64,000 bases of DNA from Natronoglycomyces albus (lineage in GTDB: Bacteria; Actinomycetota; Actinomycetes; Mycobacteriales; Micromonosporaceae), in NCBI RefSeq assembly GCF_016925535.1, contig NZ_CP070496.1, forward strand, positions 744,001-808,000. The letters run 5' to 3'. Shown piece by piece: positions 44,495 to 51,963 of the stretch. Each line of letters starts with the position of its first letter. Position 1 is the stretch's first letter. A model generated the notes under the pieces. The model was given only the letters and a program-made list of their open reading frames with translations, was not told where the DNA came from and ran no database searches. The translations under genes and the position numbers were made by a program.

Positions 44495-44537
44495 GTTACC
44501 GACGGGTTAGGGTATTGATGAATTCCGATACGGAATT
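44495..44537 (+). promoter_or_regulatory. Shared upstream element and inverted repeat before SGNH paralogue 4
   Basis: GTTAC, 7 bp, TTAGGGTATTGA (44495-44519) repeats the element of paralogue 3. It is followed by AATTCCG/CGGAATT around ATA (44521-44537), a perfect inverted repeat that may be an operator. Confidence 0.5.
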
Positions 44538-44608
44538 GCCCACCCCGCAGCGTATCGGAGTTCACTCCCGGAACAATTACACATTTATCCCCCCACAATG
44601 GAGTGAAT

Positions 44609-45484
44609 ATGAGCTCAGTCCACACCTCCCCGGACCGCCCTCGTAGCTTCTGGCAACGCCTCCGCGCCCGCGCCCTCGGAGCCACAGTGGTCTCAGCGGC
44701 CACCGGCCTCCTCCTGGCCCTGACGCCCAGCGGTGCCTTTGCCCAAGAAACTGCCCACATCAACTACGTAGCCCTCGGCGACTCCTACACCTCCGGAGCC
44801 GGAGCCGGAAGCTACTTCGACTTCGGATGCCTGCGGTCGAACAACGCCCACCCCCGCCTCTACGCCAACCAGATCGGAGCGAACCTCAACTTCCAGGCCT
44901 GTTCAGGAGCCAGGATTCCCGATGTCCGCAATAACCAAATGGGTGCGCTTTCCCCAGACACCGACTTGGTGACCATGGGCATCGGTGGCAATGACACTGG
45001 CTGGGTCGACGTGCTGATCAGCTGCGGCACCCCGTTTACGGGTCCGTGCTGGGATGACATCGCCGAGGCCGAATGGTACGTGCAAAACGTCCTGCCCGGA
45101 GAGCTCGATGCTCTCTACGGAGAGATTCGCGCCGCCGCGCCCAACGCCCAAGTAGGCATCACCGGTTACCCGCGCCTGTTCAACGGAGACCGTTGCAGCT
45201 GGCTGGTCGACCTGTCATACGCGGAGCAAATGGCACTCAATAATGCCGCGGACCTGCTCAACGATGTGATCGCTGGAGTTGCCGCGAACCACGGATTTAC
45301 CTTTATCGACGTGCGCCCCACGTTCGACGGTCACGTGGTGTGCGACCGCCCGACCTACATCCATGGCCTGCGGTTCCCGATTGTGAAGGAGTCCTTCCAC
45401 CCCAACGCGAGCGGCCAATCGCAAGGCTACTTGCCGCAGATGACCGCCGCGCTGAACTCGTTCGTCGAATCAGCCTCGGCGTAG
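44609..45484 (+). CDS. Secreted SGNH/GDSL hydrolase, paralogue 4
   Basis: The 291-residue protein has a Sec signal peptide (RARALGATVVSAATGLLLAL, cleavage after AFA) and an intact SGNH set: YVALGDSYTSGAGAGSY, GIGGNDTGWVD and ESFHPNASGQ. It is closest to paralogue 2; the two share DVRNNQ, IVKESFHPNA and LRSNNAH blocks. ATG 44609 is chosen because GGAG is 5 nt upstream; a GTG at 44603 is also in frame. A secreted esterase role is inferred. The array suggests recent tandem duplication followed by divergence. Confidence 0.93.
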   Translation: MSSVHTSPDRPRSFWQRLRARALGATVVSAATGLLLALTPSGAFAQETAHINYVALGDSYTSGAGAGSYFDFGCLRSNNAHPRLYANQIGANLNFQACSGARIPDVRNNQMGALSPDTDLVTMGIGGNDTGWVDVLISCGTPFTGPCWDDIAEAEWYVQNVLPGELDALYGEIRAAAPNAQVGITGYPRLFNGDRCSWLVDLSYAEQMALNNAADLLNDVIAGVAANHGFTFIDVRPTFDGHVVCDRPTYIHGLRFPIVKESFHPNASGQSQGYLPQMTAALNSFVESASA

Positions 45485-45527
45485 GGAGAAGCCCTCGTCC
45501 GAATGATCCGCTGACCGTTCCATTAGG

Positions 45528-45569
45528 CGTCTCAGCCCCGGCCTAGAGCTCCTGGCCGGGGCTGAGACG
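45528..45569. terminator. Hairpin after SGNH paralogue 4
   Basis: CGTCTCAGCCCCGGCC (45528-45543) is perfectly inverted at 45554-45569 with a 10-nt loop, 44 bp after the stop. Confidence 0.85.
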
Positions 45570-46151
45570 TGTCCGGGTCCCTGCCGCCGGCATCAACGCC
45601 CCTCGTCGGTGGCCTGAACTGGCCCAACGCTGCGGTAGTGGAGGTGCGTTTCACTGTGTAGGACGGCCTGCCCGGCTTTGGGGGGTCCCTGCGCGCGCGG
45701 TGTTGAAATGTGTATCTAAGAACTCGCTTCAGGTTTGACCCACAGCGAGGAGGTCGAGTTAGCCGCGCCTGGCACATCTCACCCACGGGTCCGTGCCCAG
45801 CGGGCACGGGCGTACCGAAGGGATGTCTATGCGCGTTATCCCGCCTCCAAGGCAGGGGAGGACCTGAATCGAGCGTGAGGCCCCAGTTGCGCCGCGCGGC
45901 TATGTCGGTTTTCGGTCGCGGCGTGAATGAGCCGCCCGCAAACTCGGCTGCGGACAGTGAAATCTGGGGCGGCTAGCTCCGGTGAGCCCGCTGACGTCCT
46001 CGTCACAAAGGCGATATTGCGCGAAGTTGGAAACCGGGTTTGGCCGCTGATGAGTCAGAATGGCGACATTGTCAAAAGTGACCCAGGGCTTACGCTGAGT
46101 ACTAATCCTAGTTATTCGGTAGGAAATAGCTGAAATGAAGGATGTGACACC
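45570..46151. other. Leader region of the SsuABC-like operon
   Basis: No gene is supported. There is a CCGTGCCC/GGGCACGG hairpin (45791-45798 with 45802-45809). Close to the start codon, TCCTA and TAGGA (46106-46110 and 46120-46124) form a dyad with 9 bp between arms, a candidate operator. No known riboswitch was recognised. Confidence 0.4.
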
Positions 46152-47189
46152 GTGAGACTGCTCAACAAAGCAGCAATCGCTCTAACAGCCCTGGTCACCG
46201 CTGTGCCCATCTTGTCCGCTTGCGGTAACGGCAACGATGAGAACGTCCTTCGTCTGGGCTACTTCGCCAACGTCACCCACGCTCCCGCGCTCGTCGCCAT
46301 CGAGCTGGGCCTCATCGAGGAGACACTGGGCGACGATGTCACCGTTGAGCCGGTGCTCTTCAACGCCGGGCCCACGGTGATCGAAGCGTTGTTCTCCGGT
46401 GCCATCGACGCGGCCTACGTGGGCCCCAACCCGGCCATCAACGGCTGGGCCCAATCTGGCGGAGAGGCACTACACGTCATCTCCGGCTCCACCTCCGGCG
46501 GCGCCGCATTGGTCACCCGCGATGGCATCGACGCACCAGCAGACCTCGCTGGCACCGCCATCGCCAGCCCCCAATTGGCCAACACCCAAGACGTGGCCTT
46601 GCGCTATTGGCTGGCCGAACAAGGCTTCGACACCGACTACTACGGGGGTGGCGATGTGGCCGTCACCCCCACTCCCAACTCCGAGCTCGCCGCCGCCTAT
46701 GCCACTGGCGCGGTCGATGGAGCCTGGGCCGTCGAGCCGCATCTATCCGAGCTCATCATCGAACACGACGCGAACGTGTTGCTCGACGAACGCGAACTGT
46801 GGGAGGAGGGCGAGTTCGTCACCACGCACATCATCGCCGCCTCAGACTTTCTCGCCCAGCGGCCCGAACAAGTTGAGGCCCTACTGCAAGCCCATCTACA
46901 GGCTCTAGACCTCATCGAGGACGAACCTGACCAAGCTCGCGCGGCAGCCAACGACCACATTGAAAGCCTCACCGGCAACCGGCTCGGCGAGGACATCATC
47001 GCCGCCGCGTTCGACAACTTGACCTTCACCGCCGACCCGATCGCCGCCTCGCTATACGGCAGCGCCGAACACGCCACAGCGGTCGGACTGCTAGACGAGG
47101 TGGACCTGGGCGGTATCTACCGGCTGGAGCACCTCAACGCGGTCCTATCCGACCACGGACGTGAGCCTATTTCAGGAGACCGAGTATGA
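46152..47189 (+). CDS. Aliphatic sulfonate/taurine/nitrate-type substrate-binding lipoprotein
   Basis: The 345-residue protein has a lipoprotein signal (VPILSAC) and the SsuA/NrtA/TauA periplasmic-binding fold: LRLGYFANVTHAPALVAIEL, then ALFSGAIDAAYVGPNPAING and GSTSGGAALV. The YVGPNPAIN segment is typical of sulfonate or phosphite/nitrate binders. The ligand is unproven. The GTG start follows AAGGA. The ATPase gene overlaps its stop by 4 bp and the permease follows, forming a complete importer. Possible sulfur-control dyad TCCTA/TAGGA lies about 28 bp upstream. No sulfonate monooxygenase gene is present. Confidence 0.88.
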   Translation: MRLLNKAAIALTALVTAVPILSACGNGNDENVLRLGYFANVTHAPALVAIELGLIEETLGDDVTVEPVLFNAGPTVIEALFSGAIDAAYVGPNPAINGWAQSGGEALHVISGSTSGGAALVTRDGIDAPADLAGTAIASPQLANTQDVALRYWLAEQGFDTDYYGGGDVAVTPTPNSELAAAYATGAVDGAWAVEPHLSELIIEHDANVLLDERELWEEGEFVTTHIIAASDFLAQRPEQVEALLQAHLQALDLIEDEPDQARAAANDHIESLTGNRLGEDIIAAAFDNLTFTADPIAASLYGSAEHATAVGLLDEVDLGGIYRLEHLNAVLSDHGREPISGDRV

Positions 47190-47962
47190 GTGACACCGCA
47201 GCACAGACGGACACGGCGCAGGCAGCCATCGACCTGCGCTCCGTTACCAAGATCTATGGACGCCGATCCGGTGGGTTGCTCGCGCTCGACCACGTCAGTC
47301 TCTCGGCGGCTCAAGGAGAGTTCGTGTGCCTCCTTGGGGCCTCCGGCTGCGGAAAGAGCACCCTCCTGTCCCTGGTTGCTGGGCTTGACTCGGTCACAGA
47401 TGGAGACATCGACACCCACGACCACAATGTGGCGATGATGTTTCAAGAACCTGCCCTCTTCCCGTGGCTAACCGTCTCAGGCAACGTCGAAATTGCCCTT
47501 CGCAAACGGGAACCGAGCCGTACGGCTCGCAAGGAGTGGGCCGCCCAGCTGCTGTCGACCGTGCGACTAAGCGGCTTCGCCGACAAGCGGCCACACGAAC
47601 TATCCGGGGGCATGCGGCAGCGAGTCGCCCTCGCCCGCTCACTAGCCCAAGACGCTTCGATCCTGCTCATGGACGAACCCTTTGGCGCGTTGGACGCCAT
47701 GACGCGCGACATCTTGCACGATGAACTCGAACGTATTTGGCGTGAGCGCAACCTGACGGTCTTGTTCGTCACCCACAACGTCCGGGAGGCGGTACGGCTG
47801 GGGGACCGAGTCGTGCTCATGAGTTCCCGCCCCGGACGCGTCATCGCTCAGTTCGACGTCCAGCATCCGCGCCCCCGCCGCATCGACTCAACAGAGGTGT
47901 CCTCGCTGGCCGCCACCATCACCGACCAACTGCGCCAAGAGGTGTCGCGCCATGCCCACTAA
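47186..47962 (+). CDS. SsuB/TauB-type ABC ATPase
   Basis: The 258-residue ATPase has Walker A LLGASGCGKSTLLSLVAG, Q-loop MMFQEPALFPWLTVSGNVEI (typical of the sulfonate/taurine/nitrate group), signature LSGGMRQRVALARSLAQ, Walker B ILLMDEPFGALDAMTRD and switch His in FVTHNVREAVRLGDRVVLM. It overlaps both neighbours (4 and 11 bp). Confidence 0.92.
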   Translation: MSDTAAQTDTAQAAIDLRSVTKIYGRRSGGLLALDHVSLSAAQGEFVCLLGASGCGKSTLLSLVAGLDSVTDGDIDTHDHNVAMMFQEPALFPWLTVSGNVEIALRKREPSRTARKEWAAQLLSTVRLSGFADKRPHELSGGMRQRVALARSLAQDASILLMDEPFGALDAMTRDILHDELERIWRERNLTVLFVTHNVREAVRLGDRVVLMSSRPGRVIAQFDVQHPRPRRIDSTEVSSLAATITDQLRQEVSRHAH

Positions 47963-48884
47963 TCCCTCCACGACCGAAACGACCACCGAGTCACACGTTC
48001 CGGCGGTCCCCAAACAAGCCGATCAGGCCAGCGCCTGGGTCTCCGGGCTCGACGCTTTGGAGCGGCGGCCACAGCTCACCGACGCCGAGAGCAACCTGCG
48101 CCGGTGGTTGCTCAAGTTGTGGAACGCGACGTGGCCAAAGCTGCTCGCAATCGCGATCGTCATTGGGGCTTGGCAGATCGTGTACTTGAGCCAGTGGCGG
48201 CCCTCGTGGGCGCTGCCATCGCCCATGGCCGTATTCGAGGACATGGCGACGTTTATTCCCACTGCTGAGTTCTGGCAGGCCATTGGGATCACCATGCAAC
48301 GGGCGCTGACCGGGTTTGCGCTAGCGCTATTGATTGGCACCGTGATCGGGGTGGCGGTCTCTCGGTTTAAGCCGCTGCGCGCCGCGATTGGTTCGCTGAT
48401 CACCGGTTTGCAGACCATGCCGTCGATCATGTGGTTTCCATTTGCGATCCTGCTCTTCCAGATCTCTGAGGCCGCGATCATGTTCGTGGTGATCCTGGGA
48501 GCGGTGCCGTCGATTGCCAATGGCCTCATTTCGGGCATCGACTATGTGCCACCGGCGTGGAAGCGGGTGGGGACGATGTTGGGAATGCGTGGTTTTGGTT
48601 TGTATCGCCACGTGATCTTGCCTGCCTCATTGCCCTCGTTTGTGTCTGGTCTCAAACAGGGCTGGGCGTTCGCGTGGAGGTCGCTGATGGCCGGTGAGCT
48701 ACTGGTCATCATCGCCGGGCAAGGCTCGATCGGTGCCCTTATGCAGGGGGCGCGGGAGTTCAACAACGCCCCACGGGTCTTGACGTGGATCATCGTGGTG
48801 CTCACCATCGGCATCATTGTGGACATGATCTTCAAGGCCATCGACAGCCGCTTGCGCCGCACCTGGGGTCTCACCAGCGGTTGA
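47952..48884 (+). CDS. SsuC/TauC-type ABC permease
   Basis: The 310-residue permease has an unusually long hydrophilic N-terminus (about 60 residues) before the first of about six membrane helices. The family loop is RVGTMLGMRGFGLYRHVILP (EAA-type) and the C-terminal LTIGIIVDMIFKAIDSRLRR segment is typical of SsuC/TauC. The start overlaps the ATPase gene by 11 bp. It forms the channel of the importer. Confidence 0.9.
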   Translation: MPTNPSTTETTTESHVPAVPKQADQASAWVSGLDALERRPQLTDAESNLRRWLLKLWNATWPKLLAIAIVIGAWQIVYLSQWRPSWALPSPMAVFEDMATFIPTAEFWQAIGITMQRALTGFALALLIGTVIGVAVSRFKPLRAAIGSLITGLQTMPSIMWFPFAILLFQISEAAIMFVVILGAVPSIANGLISGIDYVPPAWKRVGTMLGMRGFGLYRHVILPASLPSFVSGLKQGWAFAWRSLMAGELLVIIAGQGSIGALMQGAREFNNAPRVLTWIIVVLTIGIIVDMIFKAIDSRLRRTWGLTSG

Positions 48885-49148
48885 GTCACGCTGTGCCGGT
48901 AACGCGCTGGGTGGCATTCGCACGGCCGGACCTTGGTCGGTCCCGCATCAGCCTGGAGACGGCATGCGGGGAGTCCAGGCCCACTCTTGCGGCCGCCCTG
49001 GTGGTCTATGTGGTCAGAAGATGACGAGTGTCACTGCGCTGATGGCCTGCCAGGTCGTGGCAGGTATAGAGCCGATGCGGCCCTGTGGTTTGTTGGATCG
49101 AGCGAAAAAATACGCGACAAGTTAGCTTTGGATCATTATTGTGGGGGT
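48885..49148. other. Gap between the permease and a small conserved gene
   Basis: No gene, terminator or RNA is recognised. The stretch 49105-49148 (AAAAAATACGCGACAAGTTAG and on) is AT-richer and may be the promoter of the small gene at 49149. Confidence 0.3.
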
Positions 49149-49376
49149 GTGTCTGCGCCCACCGGCTTCAGTTACTCCACGCGCCGCAACGGTTCCGTGG
49201 TGATTTTCTTCGCGAATAAAGTCGCCACGACGTTGAAAGGCCAGCGCGCCGCTAAGTTCCTCGCTGACATCGACGCGGGGGATGAGCAGCTGGTCATGGC
49301 AAAGTGGACAGGCAACTTCAAGCGGGGCAATGAGCGTTCGCTCAAGAAGAGCAACGGTTTACGCACGAGGCGTTGA
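49149..49376 (+). CDS. Small conserved actinobacterial protein, 75 aa
   Basis: This short protein (MSAPTGFSYSTRRNGSVVIF, then VATTLKGQRAAKFLADIDAG, then LVMAKWTGNFKRGNER) resembles a small family seen widely in actinobacteria with the pattern F-x-Y-x-T-R-x-N-G, A-A-x-F-L and T-G-N-x-x-R-G-N-E-R. The function is unknown. The basic tail and the conserved core suggest nucleic-acid contact, but this is inference. A longer frame runs upstream without family similarity; the GTG at 49149 starts at the conserved part. A strong hairpin ends it 4 bp after the stop. Confidence 0.75.
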   Translation: MSAPTGFSYSTRRNGSVVIFFANKVATTLKGQRAAKFLADIDAGDEQLVMAKWTGNFKRGNERSLKKSNGLRTRR

Positions 49377-49379
49377 CGC

Positions 49380-49401
49380 CTGCGCGCCTAAAGGCGCGCA
49401 G
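49380..49401. terminator. Terminator of the small gene
   Basis: CTGCGCGCC and GGCGCGCAG form a perfect 9-bp stem with a TAAA tetraloop, starting 4 bp after the stop codon. Confidence 0.75.
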
Positions 49402-49456
49402 CGGGCACTGATCGCAGAGCTCTCGCGCCGGGAGCGCAACGGTGTCCTCCATATGG

Positions 49457-49493
49457 CAACGGCCGGTGACATCAAAGATGTCACCGGCCGTTG
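49457..49493. terminator. 17-bp perfect hairpin
   Basis: CAACGGCCGGTGACATC (49457-49473), loop AAA, then the exact inverse (49477-49493). It is a very stable stem between convergent transcription units, probably a second, bidirectional terminator. Confidence 0.75.
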
Positions 49494-49576
49494 ATGGTTG
49501 AGCTAACTGTTTCCGATCAAGTCCTATGGGCCGTTGCGTGCCATGTCCTGCTGGTCTCTCAACGGTTATTCGTGGC

Positions 49577-49676
49577 CAGGCTTGTGCAAAAGGCACCTTC
49601 GGCATTCTCGTCGGCTTGTTTAGGAGCGTAAACTTCGCCTCCTGCGGTCTTGAACGTGCACTCTTGCATAAGCCTC
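49577..49676 (+). repeat. Dispersed palindromic element, copy D
   Basis: This 100-bp element runs from CAGGCTTGTGCAAAAGG to CTCTTGCATAAGCCTC. The ends are near-inverted (13 of 16 positions). The core TTCGGCATTCTCGTCGGCTT and AAACTTC matches copies A-C. It ends 13 bp before the 3' end of the convergent permease gene. Confidence 0.78.
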
Positions 49677-49688
49677 TTAGCCTCTATA

Positions 49689-50576
49689 TCACTTGTCGCG
49701 GTTCATGGCGAAGCCCGACATAAACGGCTTTTGCAGGAGTAGAAAGACGATGACCGGCGGAATTGACGCCAGCAGCGCGCCAAGCAGTAGCGGACCGTAT
49801 GCCTGGCCCTCTCCAGCTTGTTGCAACGTGGCCAGTCCTACTTGAACCACCTGTTCGTTGCGGTCAGTCACCGATAGCAGTGGCCACAGGTACATGTTCC
49901 ATCCGAAGAGGAACGAAATCACCAACATCGCGCCGATGACGTTCCACGACAGGGGGATCAACACTCGAAACAGGAACTGCATGGGGCTGGCACCATCGAG
50001 CTGGGCCGCCTCCGACAGGTTGGCCGGAAGATTGGCAAAGTGCTGCCGGAACAAGAACGCCGCCGTGGCCGAGGCCAGGAACGGAATCGTGAGCCCGCCG
50101 AGGTTATTGGACAACCCCAACAAGTCCACGATGCCAAACAGCGCCAGAATCGAAACCTCGGTTGGCATCATCAGGGTGATGAGGACCAGCACGAACACGA
50201 TGCCCCGCCCGGGAAACCGGAAGTACACGAACGCTAGCCCGGCCAGGAGGCCCGTGATGGCCTTACCGATGGCGATGACGGTGGACATGATGGCGGAGTT
50301 GATGATGTAGCGCCACAACTCCCGCTGGTTCCACACCGTGTCGAAGTTATCCATAAGGGAACTGCCCGGGTACAACTGGGCGTTCACCACCTGGGCATTG
50401 TTTTGAGTCGCGCCGAGAAACGCGTACACCACTGGCGCACACAGCAGCCCGCAGATGAAAATCAGTGCCAAGTGGATATGGAAGGTGCGCTTGCGTTTCT
50501 TCGGCCGTAGGTTCAGTGAGCGACCGTTGAACTCGCGTGGCAGATCGCCGGAGTCGGGAAGTTTGAGAATCGACAT
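49689..50576 (-). CDS. Sugar ABC transporter permease (MalG/UgpE-type)
   Basis: The 295-residue permease has about six membrane helices and the EAA-type loop LSEAAQLDGASPMQFLFRVLIP. GGAGGCGGAAC precedes the ATG. It is the third gene of a minus-strand operon (binding protein, large permease, this gene) and starts 10 bp after the large permease stop. The sugar is unknown; no ATPase gene is adjacent, so a shared MsmK/UgpC-type ATPase encoded elsewhere is expected. Confidence 0.9.
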   Translation of the reverse strand: MSILKLPDSGDLPREFNGRSLNLRPKKRKRTFHIHLALIFICGLLCAPVVYAFLGATQNNAQVVNAQLYPGSSLMDNFDTVWNQRELWRYIINSAIMSTVIAIGKAITGLLAGLAFVYFRFPGRGIVFVLVLITLMMPTEVSILALFGIVDLLGLSNNLGGLTIPFLASATAAFLFRQHFANLPANLSEAAQLDGASPMQFLFRVLIPLSWNVIGAMLVISFLFGWNMYLWPLLSVTDRNEQVVQVGLATLQQAGEGQAYGPLLLGALLASIPPVIVFLLLQKPFMSGFAMNRDK

Positions 50577-50586
50577 GTTCCGCCTC

Positions 50587-51954
50587 CTATCGTCCGTAGT
50601 GGACGCGTCGTCCGGTGGCGTGGAACTGCCACGCCGTCACTGCCAGAACCATCGCGAAGAGCACGAGTGAACGCGCGGCTCCGTCTCCGATCCATTCCTG
50701 CGACAGCCAGACCGCCGTTAGCGCGTCTGTCGTCGCCCCGCTGGGGCCACCTCCGGTGAGGTAGTTGATCGTTCCGAACACTTCGAAGAACGCGTACGTC
50801 ACTTGCGTGACGATCAGGAAGAACGTGATAGGCGTCAGCGAGGGAATGATGAAGTACCACAAGCGTTTGAAGGGGCCGGCGCCGTCTACTCGGGCGGCTT
50901 CCAGCATCTCGCGGGAGACGTTTTGTAGCCCGGCGATGTAGAACAAGATGGTGAAGCCGAGGGTTTTCCACACACTGGCAACGATCACCAGGGCCCGCGC
51001 CAAGGTCGGGTCGTGACGGTAGTTGGGGAAGTCCAGGCCGGTCAGCGTCTCGTAGAAGTTGCCGACGATACCCGCCACCGGGTCGAACATGACGAAGAAC
51101 AGGATGCCCGCGATTGGCGGGCTGAGCGCGAACGGCCAAATGAGGAGGGTGCGGTAGATGCCGCGTCCGCGGATTGGCTGGGAGACCAGCATCGCGATGG
51201 CCAGGCCGAGGACGAGGCTGAAGACCACCACCCCAGAGGTCAAGATCAGCGTGGTGACAAAGACCGAGCGGTAGGCCGGACCAAATGCTGAGGTGGCCGC
51301 CGCGAGGATTGTGGCCAGCAGGAGCCAGCCGCGCAGGTGTCCCAGCCATGTGGCGGAGTCCTGTTCGTTCTTCTTGGCCGCCCACGCGGCTGTGGCCACG
51401 ATGGCCAACGCGATGAGTGGGACGTAGAGCCACCATTCGAAGGTGGGGCCCAACAGGCGCGTGTAGTTGTCGACGCACACGAAGCGCTCCACATGCGACC
51501 CGCGTTGGGTCAGCAAGGTGGACAGGCGCAGGGTCTCAAACAGCGGCCAGTACAAGAACAGCGCGATGACGATCAGGGTGGGGGCCAACAGCGGCAGCGC
51601 GTATGAGGCTCCTTGGCGGAACGTCCCGGAGTCGTTGTCGACATCGAGGTTGCTGACTCCGCCTGGCTTGCTGAGCGCCCGACCGATCCAGACCATGATT
51701 CCGGCAATGACGGCGGCACCCGCCGCGAACGCGAGAACGCCCACCGCGATGTCCTGGTTGGTGCGCCCGGGCTCGAACGTGCAGGCCTGGAGCGGATACA
51801 TCGTGAGCAGCGGACCGGCTCCGGCCCCTGCTCCCACGAGAATGGCGCCTCGTGAGCCGGGCAGCTCGGCGTTACGCCAAGCTGCCCAGCCAATGAGTGC
51901 GCCGATAATGATCGCCGCCGCGAATAGCGGCAGCATGAGTGGGTATATCGGCAT
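50587..51954 (-). CDS. Sugar ABC transporter permease (MalF/UgpA-type) with extra N-terminal domain
   Basis: The 455-residue permease is about 150 residues longer than usual UgpA/MalF proteins of this CUT1 type. Residues 1-105 add about three membrane helices (PLMLPLFAAAIIIGALIGWAA; AILVGAGAGAGPLLTMYPL; AVGVLAFAAGAAVIAGIMV) with a Cys-containing loop. The normal permease body follows, with LLAPTLIVIALFLYWPLFET, a spacer containing two further helices (about 165-220), and the EAA loop REMLEAARVDGAGPFKRLWY. ATG 51954 is chosen; a TTG at 51960 is possible. It lies between the binding protein and the second permease. Confidence 0.88.
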   Translation of the reverse strand: MPIYPLMLPLFAAAIIIGALIGWAAWRNAELPGSRGAILVGAGAGAGPLLTMYPLQACTFEPGRTNQDIAVGVLAFAAGAAVIAGIMVWIGRALSKPGGVSNLDVDNDSGTFRQGASYALPLLAPTLIVIALFLYWPLFETLRLSTLLTQRGSHVERFVCVDNYTRLLGPTFEWWLYVPLIALAIVATAAWAAKKNEQDSATWLGHLRGWLLLATILAAATSAFGPAYRSVFVTTLILTSGVVVFSLVLGLAIAMLVSQPIRGRGIYRTLLIWPFALSPPIAGILFFVMFDPVAGIVGNFYETLTGLDFPNYRHDPTLARALVIVASVWKTLGFTILFYIAGLQNVSREMLEAARVDGAGPFKRLWYFIIPSLTPITFFLIVTQVTYAFFEVFGTINYLTGGGPSGATTDALTAVWLSQEWIGDGAARSLVLFAMVLAVTAWQFHATGRRVHYGR

Positions 51955-51963
51955 CGTCAAGTG

